Source: Anaerocolumna jejuensis DSM 15929 (GTDB lineage Bacteria > Bacillota > Clostridia > Lachnospirales > Lachnospiraceae). Taken from it: 26,437 nt of DNA. The DNA lies in NCBI RefSeq assembly GCF_900142215.1, contig NZ_FRAC01000049.1:1-26437 (forward strand). Reading direction: 5' to 3'. Below, in pieces: positions 1-6,233 of the stretch (position 1 is the first letter of the stretch; each line of letters starts with the position of its first letter). The notes under the pieces are model-generated. The model was not told the DNA's origin, ran no database searches, and saw nothing but the letters and a program-made list of their open reading frames with translations. Position numbers and translations under genes: made by a program.

Positions 1-247
1 ACAACCTTCCAGCGAGTTTGGTATAATTTCACCTGCCAGGAACAGCTGCCGGCATTTTAGTGGAATTTGGAACCCCGAACGAGAAAATCACAAAAGGTAA
101 GCCAAAATCATCGTCCGTTCCCAATCCCCCCTTACAATAGAAAGAATAATTTTTTTCAATAATACCGGCATAATAACACGACGTTCCATTACATCACTAC
201 CAATATTATCTAATAGAGAATAAAAGAATAAAAAATAATCCATGCTA
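1..247. other. Leading region without a supported gene
   Basis: I see no convincing coding region here. The stretch is AT-rich, with the AT content rising towards the argS promoter. A minus-strand frame across roughly 20-190 stays open but has no ATG and no ribosome binding site, so I do not call it. It may hold the 5' or 3' flank of a gene outside the window. Confidence 0.5.
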
Positions 248-276
248 TTGTATTATTTATTAAGTTGTGATAAAAT
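248..276 (+). promoter_or_regulatory. Sigma-A promoter for the argS leader transcript
   Basis: TTGTAT (248-253) and TAAAAT (271-276) are separated by 17 bases, a good housekeeping spacing. Transcription would start near 283, about 25 bases ahead of the Arg-rich leader peptide start. Position and spacing support the call; no start site data are available. Confidence 0.6.
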
Positions 277-306
277 GACCCAAAATAAAAGAAGGAAGTA
301 ACTGTA

Positions 307-363
307 ATGTATAACACTATCAGCAGCAGCTTAAGACGCAGATACAGACGTAAGTTCCTGTAG
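307..363 (+). CDS. Arg-rich leader peptide of argS (18 aa)
   Basis: An 18-codon frame starts with ATG at 307 and ends with TAG at 361-363. A GAAGGAAG ribosome binding site lies at 291-298, at normal spacing. The peptide reads MYNTISSSLRRRYRRKFL. Five of its 18 residues are Arg, encoded by AGA CGC AGA at 334-342 and AGA CGT at 346-351. A short translated frame with clustered codons for one amino acid, placed between a promoter and an intrinsic terminator ahead of the matching aminoacyl-tRNA synthetase, is the layout of ribosome-mediated attenuation, known for amino acid operons and for E. coli pheST. I infer that shortage of charged tRNA-Arg stalls the ribosome here and raises argS expression. 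No T-box sequence is visible in the leader. The frame is short, so chance is possible, but the Arg cluster, the RBS and the location agree. Confidence 0.75.
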   Translation: MYNTISSSLRRRYRRKFL

Positions 364-460
364 CCAGGCAAAGGATACCGCATGGTTACAAGGTGTACGT
401 CTTGTTTCTATGCGGTTGCTGATTTTAGTGCTATGTTGTTGCAGTACAGAAGAACCGTAA
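319..460 (+). promoter_or_regulatory. Alternative leader RNA structures of the argS attenuator
   Basis: Several mutually exclusive pairings can be drawn. Bases 377-383 (ACCGCAT) pair perfectly with 410-416 (ATGCGGT). Bases 411-417 (TGCGGTT) can instead pair with 453-459 (AACCGTA), which is the 5' arm of the terminator, so this would be an antiterminator. The leader peptide coding region also folds onto the same area: 319-325 with 417-423, 337-340 with 411-414, and 346-352 (AGACGTA, within the Arg codons) with 396-402. A ribosome on the leader codons would therefore change which partner 411-417 takes. The pairings are seen in the sequence; which state corresponds to stalling is inference. Confidence 0.6.
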
Positions 461-499
461 TAGAAGGTATAGGATACCTGACTTTGCGGTTCTTTTTTT
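451..499 (+). terminator. Attenuator (intrinsic terminator) upstream of argS
   Basis: Arms 451-460 (AGAACCGTAA) and 484-493 (TTGCGGTTCT) form a 10-bp stem with one G-U pair. An inner GGTAT/ATACC hairpin sits in the loop, and seven T residues follow at 493-499. It lies about 110 bases before the argS start and after the Arg-rich leader peptide, so it should act as a conditional attenuator rather than as the end of an upstream gene. Confidence 0.8.
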
Positions 500-605
500 A
501 TTTATTTGCCTGAAGGTGAAAAGTAAAGGTTCAGGAAAGTTGCAGGAAATTGAAAGTGGAGCAGGCTGTCTTTCCAGCGGGCTGGCAGCAGGAACAGGAG
601 GAAAT

Positions 606-2513
606 ATGAAAGAAATAATAGGTGAGCTGTTAGAAAAAGAAATCAATAAATTATACGGGGTTTCCCTGGAAGGAGTCCGGAAAATCATTGAAATACCAGC
701 TGATGGGAAAATGGGGGATTTCTCACTGCCGTGTTTTCAGCTGGCAAAGCAGTTAAAGAAAAATCCCAAATTAATAGCAGAAGAATTAAAAGAGCGCCTG
801 AGCGAAGACATAGGAAGTGAAGGCAAGGAATGTGAAAGCAAGGAAAACAAAGGTAAAGAATGTGAGGGTAAAGAAAGCGAAAGTAAACAAAGCAAAGGCA
901 AGGATAACGAAGGCAAGGATAATGAAGACAAGGAAAGCAAGAGAAAAGAAAACGAAAGCAAAGACAGAGATAGTATTGATAAAGAAAGCAAGGGACAGGA
1001 AAACAAAGACAAAGAGACAGAGTACATTAGTAAAGTAGAGGCTGTAAACGGATACTTAAATATATTTATGAACAGAGAAATATTCATCGGTAAAATCCTC
1101 CGGGAAGCCTCTGGAAAAGAATACGGTTCCGCTGACACTGGCAAGGGAAAGACCATATGCATGGACTATTCCTCTCCCAATATTGCAAAGAATTTTCATG
1201 TCGGGCATTTAAGAACGACAATCATTGGGAACAGCCTGTATAAGCTTTATTCCAAGCTGGGCTACTCCGTTGTGCGGATTAATCACCTTGGGGACTGGGG
1301 AACCCAGTTCGGCAAGCAGATTGTGGCATATAAGAACTGGAGCAGCAAGGAGCAGGTGGAAGAGGGAGGAATAGCGGAGCTTCTGCGTGTCTATATCATA
1401 TTTGACAGAGAGGCGGAAAAGAATCCTGCCTTACAGGAGGAAGCAAGGGCCTGGTTTGCAAAGATGGAGCAGGGGGACGAAGAAGCCCTTATTCTTTGGA
1501 AATGGTTCAAAGAAATCAGCTTAAAAGAATTTGAACGGGTATACAAGCTTTTGAATATAGAATTTGACTCCTATTGCGGAGAGAGCTTTTATATGGATAA
1601 AGTTCCGGCTCTGGTAGAGGAATTAAAGGAAAAGCGGTTACTGGAGGAAAGTGATGGGGCCGGTATAATCAAGCTGGATGACTATCATATGCCGCCCTGC
1701 CTTATTACAAAAAAGGATGGCAGCTCCATCTACCATTCAAGGGATATTGCGGCGGCACTTTACCGGAAGGAAACCTATGATTTTTCCCAGTGCCTCTATA
1801 TTACCGGAGCAGAACAAAAACTGCACTTTGCACAGATATTTAAGGCACTTGAAGTAATGGGCTATGAATGGGCGGAGTATATGCACCATATACCCTACGG
1901 TCTGGTCAGTATGGGAGGGGAGAAGCTATCCACCAGGAAGGGTAATGTAATCTATGCGGAGGATATCTTAAAGGAGGCAGTTTCTCTGGCACTTACAGCC
2001 ATTGAAGAAAAAAATCCCAATATAACAGAAAAGGAAGAAACTGCGAAAAAGATTGGCATTGGCGCCGTTATATACCATGACCTGGCCAACCAGCTGATCA
2101 AGGACGTGAGCTTTCGCTGGGAAGAGGTGCTGAATTTTGATGGGATGTCAGCCCCTTATATTCAGTATACCTATGCAAGGGCAGGCAGTATTCTAAGGAA
2201 AATTGGGAGGGAAATAGAAGAGCAGAAGGTAAACACGGAATACTTAAAGGATGATACCAGCTATGAACTGGTAAAGCTGGTGGGCCAGTATCCGGAGGTG
2301 GTACGGGAAGCAGCGGAAAAATATGAGCCGTCCATTCTGGCAAGGTATGCATATAGCCTGGCAGTCCAGTTTAACAAGTTCTACCAGGAATGCAGGATAC
2401 TGACGGCAGAAGCCGGATATCAGGAGGCCAGAGCTTTCTTATGTAAGGTTGTACAAAAGACCATAAAGGACGCCATGTCCTTGTTAGGAATAGAATGCCC
2501 GGAGGAAATGTAA
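606..2513 (+). CDS. argS: Arginyl-tRNA synthetase with low-complexity insertion
   Basis: Class I arginyl-tRNA synthetase, charging tRNA-Arg in the cytoplasm. It has the N-terminal Arg_tRNA_synt_N domain (about residues 1-175, interrupted), the catalytic HIGH-type signature HVGH at 198-201 followed by a highly conserved RINHLGDWGTQFG segment, the KMSKS-type motif KLSTR at 440-444, and a C-terminal all-helical DALR anticodon-binding region. The start at 606 follows an AGGAGG ribosome binding site. A GTG-started extension to 516 is open but lies just after the terminator T-run and lacks a good site. At 635 aa the protein is longer than the usual roughly 550-590, and the excess is a Lys/Glu-rich pentapeptide array at residues 74-140, inside the N-terminal domain. 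Catalytic motifs are intact, so it should be functional. Its stop is one base before the next gene. Confidence 0.96.
   Translation: MKEIIGELLEKEINKLYGVSLEGVRKIIEIPADGKMGDFSLPCFQLAKQLKKNPKLIAEELKERLSEDIGSEGKECESKENKGKECEGKESESKQSKGKDNEGKDNEDKESKRKENESKDRDSIDKESKGQENKDKETEYISKVEAVNGYLNIFMNREIFIGKILREASGKEYGSADTGKGKTICMDYSSPNIAKNFHVGHLRTTIIGNSLYKLYSKLGYSVVRINHLGDWGTQFGKQIVAYKNWSSKEQVEEGGIAELLRVYIIFDREAEKNPALQEEARAWFAKMEQGDEEALILWKWFKEISLKEFERVYKLLNIEFDSYCGESFYMDKVPALVEELKEKRLLEESDGAGIIKLDDYHMPPCLITKKDGSSIYHSRDIAAALYRKETYDFSQCLYITGAEQKLHFAQIFKALEVMGYEWAEYMHHIPYGLVSMGGEKLSTRKGNVIYAEDILKEAVSLALTAIEEKNPNITEKEETAKKIGIGAVIYHDLANQLIKDVSFRWEEVLNFDGMSAPYIQYTYARAGSILRKIGREIEEQKVNTEYLKDDTSYELVKLVGQYPEVVREAAEKYEPSILARYAYSLAVQFNKFYQECRILTAEAGYQEARAFLCKVVQKTIKDAMSLLGIECPEEM
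825..1025 (+). repeat. 15-bp (pentapeptide) repeat array inside argS
   Basis: The translation from residue 74 to 140 of argS falls into a five-residue register beginning with Lys: units such as KECES, KENKG, KECEG, KESES, KQSKG, KDNEG, KDNED, KESKR, KENES, a seven-residue KDRDSID, KESKG, QENKD and KETEY. The DNA units are diverged copies of a 15-bp purine-rich sequence, about 13 in total. The array is in frame and sits between the conserved segments ending LKERLSED and beginning ISKVEAVNGYL, so it is an expansion within a surface loop or linker. Confidence 0.85.
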
Positions 2514-2514
2514 G

Positions 2515-2955
2515 ATGGAGATACGTTTGATGACAATAAAGGATTATGACAAGGTGTATGATTTATGGATGAATACCCCGGGAATGGGATTAAATAATCT
2601 GGATGATTCCCGGGAAGGAATTGAAAAGTACTTAAGGAGAAACCCTGCCACATGCTTTGTTGCAGAAGGGGAAGGAAGGATTACAGGCATTATACTAAGC
2701 GGTCACGACGGGAGAAGGGGATTCATCCATCATACCGCGGTATTAGCCGGTGAAAGAGGACAGGGCATTGGAAAGGCATTGGTTTCCCATGCTTTAGAAG
2801 CATTGGAGCAGGAAGGCATTCATAAAGTCTCCCTGGTGGTCTTTCAGGAAAATAAGCTGGGAAATGCATTTTGGGAAAGCCAGGGCTTTGCAGTAAGGGA
2901 TGATCTGTACTTCCGAAATAAAAGTATTACGGAACTGATAAGAATAGACACCTGA
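2515..2955 (+). CDS. GNAT family N-acetyltransferase
   Basis: A 146-residue single-domain GNAT protein, expected to transfer an acetyl group from acetyl-CoA to an amine of unknown identity. The acetyl-CoA binding motif A (R/Q-x-x-G-x-G/A) is visible as GERGQGIGKAL at about residues 78-88, and the C-terminal part carries the typical N-x-x-A-x-x-F-W/Y-x-x-x-G-F pattern (GNAFWESQGF). The ATG begins one base after the argS stop, and its ribosome binding site (GGAGGAAATG) lies within the last argS codons. The two are therefore translationally coupled and share the argS attenuator. Whether it acts on tRNA, a ribosomal protein or a small molecule cannot be told. Confidence 0.88.
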   Translation: MEIRLMTIKDYDKVYDLWMNTPGMGLNNLDDSREGIEKYLRRNPATCFVAEGEGRITGIILSGHDGRRGFIHHTAVLAGERGQGIGKALVSHALEALEQEGIHKVSLVVFQENKLGNAFWESQGFAVRDDLYFRNKSITELIRIDT

Positions 2956-3045
2956 CAGCAGCAGTTGCCTGTGAAGCTGCTTTGAAGTAAAATAAACTTT
3001 ATGAGCTGAAACAAATTCATAACAAGTATATTGTTTCCTAAAATA

Positions 3046-3085
3046 AAAATCAACCGTTTGAAATTAATCAACCGGTTGATTTTTT
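3046..3085. terminator. Two-way terminator between argS-GNAT and lacI
   Basis: AAATCAACCG (from about 3047) pairs with CGGTTGATTT (3073-3082), followed by a T-run on the plus strand. The minus strand reads into TTTTATTTT after the same stem, so it can serve both convergent units. A second, shorter palindrome AATCAACCGGTTGATT overlaps the 3' half. The same AATCAACC core recurs in the terminator at 25227-25267. Confidence 0.75.
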
Positions 3086-3197
3086 ATGTTTCTTTTTATT
3101 CCCTGCCGGCGGCATTAGGAAATGATTTTACGTTCTAATAAAGAACGGTTTTGGCATAAACGCTAAGTTGGGCATGAGGTAAAAACCCTCCGTTTTA

Positions 3198-4220
3198 TCA
3201 GGTGGAATTGCGTAAAATCAGGCTTGTGGGCAGAATAACTTTCCTTGGCAGAAGCTGATAGCCGTTTAGTCTTGCTAAGAGCAGGTCAACGGCAACCATG
3301 CCGATTTCCTTTGTCGGTATTTCTATAGTAGTAAGAGGCGGATTGGAATACTTGGATATTTCAATATTGGACAACCCGATAACGGCTACTTTGTCCGGTA
3401 CTGCTATTCCCATATTATACAGGCTGCTTAGGGCGGCCATGGCCATTAGATCACTGGCTACAAAGAAAGCGGTGGGATAATCCTCTTTCTGATAGAGCTG
3501 GCGGACCTTCTCTATACAGAGGCTCTCATCCCAGGCGCAATCAATAATCCAGTCAGGATTTAACGGCAGGCCGGCAGCATGCAGGGAAGCGTAATAGCCC
3601 CGATACCTCTGGCTGGATTTAATATTGCCGCTCATGCCGCTGCCGCCGATAAAGCCTATCTTTTTATACCCTCTGTCAATCAGGTGTTGCACTGCCACAC
3701 TGGCTACCCTGTAATGGTCATAGCCCACGTTATCGATATCCTCCCACCAGGTATCGATTCCGACAATGTTTGGAACCTGGTTTCGTATGAACTGGTAGGT
3801 TTCACTGTTGAGTGATTCCATGAGAATCAGACCGGAGACGGGGTTGCTGAAGGTGCTGAATAAAGCTTTTTTATCCTCCAGCTCAGCACCGGTCTTAATA
3901 AAGGTAAGTTCGTATCCGTTGTTTTGAAGCTGTTCCTCTACGCCGGACAGGATGGACATAAAATAAGGGTCGTTATATTTGTTTTTGGTTACGCTAAGGA
4001 TACAGCCTATTTTTACAAGTGAATTCCCTGAACGGGCTTTATTGTCACCTGAGGGGGTTTTTGCGGGGGATTTCACTGTATAATTCAAATCGGTAACAGC
4101 TTTCCACACCCGGGACCGGGTTTCATCGGTCATTTTATATTGGGTATCGTTATTTAATACCCGTGATACAGTAGCGATTGACACCTTTGCCAGATTGGCT
4201 ACGTCTCTGATTGTGCTCAA
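3198..4220 (-). CDS. LacI-family transcriptional regulator
   Basis: DNA-binding regulator of the LacI/GalR family, 340 residues as called. The N-terminal helix-turn-helix reads STIRDVANLAKVSIATVSRV (residues 2-21), followed by the hinge helix and a periplasmic-binding-protein-like effector domain (about 60-340) with typical segments such as VIGLSNIEISKYSNPPLTTI near the C-terminus. I choose the TTG at 4220-4218 because a strong AAGGGGGT site precedes it at normal spacing and the family normally begins M-x-T-I-R/K-D-V-A; a GTG at 4241 would add seven residues without a good site. It is divergent from the DUF4832/ABC operon and is the likely local repressor of that operon and of itself. The ligand is presumably a sugar from the pathway, but this is inference. 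Confidence 0.93.
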   Translation of the reverse strand: MSTIRDVANLAKVSIATVSRVLNNDTQYKMTDETRSRVWKAVTDLNYTVKSPAKTPSGDNKARSGNSLVKIGCILSVTKNKYNDPYFMSILSGVEEQLQNNGYELTFIKTGAELEDKKALFSTFSNPVSGLILMESLNSETYQFIRNQVPNIVGIDTWWEDIDNVGYDHYRVASVAVQHLIDRGYKKIGFIGGSGMSGNIKSSQRYRGYYASLHAAGLPLNPDWIIDCAWDESLCIEKVRQLYQKEDYPTAFFVASDLMAMAALSSLYNMGIAVPDKVAVIGLSNIEISKYSNPPLTTIEIPTKEIGMVAVDLLLARLNGYQLLPRKVILPTSLILRNST

Positions 4221-4267
4221 ATTGGTTACCCCCTTAACCACAGTTTGTGGTATTCGTGTTTAGCATG

Positions 4268-4277
4268 TTTACGTAAA
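4268..4277. promoter_or_regulatory. Operator-like palindrome in the lacI leader
   Basis: TTTACGTAAA is a perfect 10-bp palindrome with the central CG typical of LacI-family operators. It lies about 20-30 bases after the predicted lacI transcription start, where binding could block lacI transcription (autoregulation). A related palindrome, GTTTAGTAAAC, overlaps the start site of the divergent operon at 4560-4570. Binding is inferred from position and form only. Confidence 0.45.
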
Positions 4278-4301
4278 AATACGTATATTACATATAGTTA
4301 A

Positions 4302-4331
4302 ATTATAATGATATTCCAATGACTTTGTCAA
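4302..4331 (-). promoter_or_regulatory. Sigma-A promoter of the lacI gene
   Basis: Reading on the minus strand, a consensus TTGACA (4331-4326) is followed after 18 bases by TATAAT (4307-4302). Transcription would begin near 4295 and give a leader of about 75 bases before the TTG start. Confidence 0.7.
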
Positions 4332-4519
4332 TACTTAATTTTCCTGCCGCCAATAAGCAGATTATGGGGAAAGTACTCTAATTAGAGGACTTTTTATTGA
4401 AAGCATACGGTCATATTTCTGCACGAACTTACGAAACGAAAGATTTGGGCAGAATAATCCTTTTTATGATAAGTAAAGTTAATTGTAAAAATTTTTTTAT
4501 AATAATTTTAAAAACGGTA

Positions 4520-4548
4520 TTTACACAAAGCAGGGCAAATGTTATAAT
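4520..4548 (+). promoter_or_regulatory. Sigma-A promoter of the DUF4832/ABC operon
   Basis: TTTACA (4520-4525), 17 bases, TATAAT (4543-4548): near-consensus housekeeping promoter. The rest of the 455-base gap between the divergent lacI start and the next gene is AT-rich and holds the lacI promoter, the two operator-like palindromes and a run of GTAACA-containing short direct repeats at about 4570-4590; I see no gene in it. Confidence 0.75.
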
Positions 4549-4559
4549 CCATCTATAAG

Positions 4560-4570
4560 GTTTAGTAAAC
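4560..4570. promoter_or_regulatory. Operator-like palindrome at the operon start site
   Basis: GTTTAGTAAAC is a perfect inverted repeat around a central G, lying 12 bases after the -10 box and so overlapping the expected transcription start. It resembles the TTTACGTAAA site in front of lacI. A repressor bound here would block transcription initiation, which fits control by the adjacent LacI-family protein. Confidence 0.45.
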
Positions 4571-4675
4571 AAACGTAACAAAAAGTAACAAAAAACAAAG
4601 TAAAAATAGAAAGAACCTGACTAGTTTTAACAGTAATATCCCTGCAGTGCAGAAAAACAGAAGGGGAGTGATGGG

Positions 4676-4888
4676 ATGAAAACCGTCCATTGCCATAAGT
4701 GTACAAAGGAATTAAGCAATAACGAGATTGCTCTTAACCTTAAACTGTTGGGAAAGCATATCGGGACGTTACACTGTTACCAATGTCTATCGGAGTACCT
4801 CCGTTGTGATACTGTCCGGCTGCAGGAGCTGGCAGAGCAGTATAAAAGCAGCGGCTGCCTCTTATTTCAAACAAATTATACAGCCTAA
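4676..4888 (+). CDS. Small CxxC/CxxC protein heading the operon
   Basis: A 70-residue protein with two CxxC pairs (C6/C9 and C34/C37) and further cysteines at 44 and 61, so probably a small zinc ribbon. The central part, NNEIALNLKLLGKHIGTLHC, resembles conserved uncharacterised clostridial proteins I have seen, but I know no function. The ATG at 4676 is preceded by AAGGGGAG seven bases upstream; an ATG at 4671 is too close to that site. It is the first gene after the operator-controlled promoter and is 12 bases before the first DUF4832 gene, whose RBS starts at its stop. It could be a small regulator or a metal or redox-sensing partner. No transmembrane or signal segment is visible. Confidence 0.8.
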   Translation: MKTVHCHKCTKELSNNEIALNLKLLGKHIGTLHCYQCLSEYLRCDTVRLQELAEQYKSSGCLLFQTNYTA

Positions 4889-4900
4889 GGAGATAAGCCT

Positions 4901-6223
4901 ATGAGTGATACCTATGTAATATATCCTAAAATAAGTGATGCACTCCTTGAAAATCCGGGGATTGGTTTTATTGCAGCTCCCGGTTTGATGGAACCGGAAG
5001 GGCAGATATGTGATAACCGGAGCAATCCGGTGGAAAAATACAGGTTTACCGATAACAGCAGGACCTGGAATCATCCAGACAGCAGGATTACCTACTGCGG
5101 AGTTCGATGGAGGGATCTGGAGGCAGAAAAGGGCAGATACCGGTGGGATATCCTTGAGAAGAAGCTGGAAGAGTCAAAAGCATTAGGCTGTACGGCAATT
5201 GTACGCTGCTCTCCCTATGCATTGGCAGAAGAGGATGACATCCCGGATTGGTTTCGAAGGGAATGCCCCGAAGAACCGGATTTCCCCTTTTGGAGAGTTG
5301 ACCCGCTGCATTCCTCCTATGTCAAATACTGGTCCCGGTTCATCGCAGAATTTGCAGGACATTTTGACGGACATCCGGTAATAAGCTCAGTGGATATGGC
5401 ACTGGTAGGAGCCTGGGGCGAAGGCGGAGGCACCGAGTTCCTTGAGGAAGAGAGCATCCGGCAGATTATTGCTGCTTATATTGATAATTTTAAAATCACA
5501 CCATTGCAGGCCCTTCTGCATGATCCCAAGTCGGTAAAGATTATAAGGGAGAGAAGAGAAAATATAGGCTTTCGGGTGGACTGTCTGGGGGATATGGGAG
5601 GCTTCCATCAGGAGGAATGGTCCCATATGCTGGATTTTTACCCGGAAAATATCTGCAACTTTGGAATGGAGGAAGCCTGGAAAAAGGCACCGGTGGTATT
5701 TGAAGCCTGCTGGCACATGAATGACTGGTATCTTCAGGGCTGGGACATTGACTATATTATAGAAGAATCCTTAAAGTGGCATATTTCCTCCTTTAACAGC
5801 AAGGGCACTACCGTTCCCGAGGCCTGGAAGGAGAATGTTAAAAGGTGGCTCAATAAAATGGGATACCGCTTTGAAATAAGAAAGCTTACGTACAATCCGG
5901 TGGTAAAAAAAGGAGAAGTCCTCCAAATCAGAGGATTGTGGGCCAATACCGGCGTCGCTCCCATTTATCACAGGTATCCCCTGGTAGTCCGTCTGAAGAA
6001 TGAGAAGGAAATCCTCCGTCTTACCAGCAAAACGGATATCAGAAACTGGCTGCCGGACATGGATATCCTTTGGGAAGAAGAGTTCGGCCTGGAAGGAAAA
6101 GCTGGTGAGTACTCTCTGGAAATTGGAATTGAGACCGGGATACCGGAGCTTGGAAATATAAAGCTGGCAATTGAAGGCTTAAAAGACGGTTACTATTGTT
6201 TGGGAAAAATAATCGTAGAATAG
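4901..6223 (+). CDS. DUF4832-type TIM-barrel protein, putative cytoplasmic glycoside hydrolase
   Basis: A 440-residue protein without signal peptide, preceded by AAGGAGAT. It begins with the ENPGIGF segment (NP-x-x-G pattern of this family) and contains WRDLEAEKGRYRWD (around residue 70), a W-x-x-L-E-x-x-x-G-x-Y pattern that recurs in two other proteins of this window and is typical of beta-galactosidase-like barrels. Glu174 in GAWGEGGG and Glu268 in VVFEACWH are placed as the acid/base and nucleophile would be in a clan GH-A-like barrel. The C-terminal 120 residues form the DUF4832 beta-domain (ANTGVAPIYHRYPL, ending DGYYCLGKI). Homology to the C-terminal half of the secreted protein at 17649 is visible by eye. 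I infer hydrolysis of an imported oligosaccharide; the activity and bond type are unknown. Confidence 0.72.
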   Translation: MSDTYVIYPKISDALLENPGIGFIAAPGLMEPEGQICDNRSNPVEKYRFTDNSRTWNHPDSRITYCGVRWRDLEAEKGRYRWDILEKKLEESKALGCTAIVRCSPYALAEEDDIPDWFRRECPEEPDFPFWRVDPLHSSYVKYWSRFIAEFAGHFDGHPVISSVDMALVGAWGEGGGTEFLEEESIRQIIAAYIDNFKITPLQALLHDPKSVKIIRERRENIGFRVDCLGDMGGFHQEEWSHMLDFYPENICNFGMEEAWKKAPVVFEACWHMNDWYLQGWDIDYIIEESLKWHISSFNSKGTTVPEAWKENVKRWLNKMGYRFEIRKLTYNPVVKKGEVLQIRGLWANTGVAPIYHRYPLVVRLKNEKEILRLTSKTDIRNWLPDMDILWEEEFGLEGKAGEYSLEIGIETGIPELGNIKLAIEGLKDGYYCLGKIIVE

Positions 6224-6233
6224 AGGTAAGAGC

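Noticed and set aside
20..190. Open minus-strand frame at the left edge
   Set aside because: About 50 codons without ATG or RBS and no recognisable motif; likely chance or a remnant that cannot be supported.
516..605. GTG-started upstream extension of argS
   Set aside because: It begins just after the attenuator T-run with no good RBS; AGGAGG sits right before the ATG at 606, where ArgS homology begins.
283..605. T-box riboswitch upstream of argS
   Set aside because: No AGGGTGGNACCGCG-type T-box sequence or matching specifier structure could be found; the leader-peptide layout explains the region better.
737..1162. Minus-strand Leu/Ser-rich frame opposite argS
   Set aside because: It is the shadow of the Lys/Glu pentapeptide array; its low complexity comes from the same repeat.
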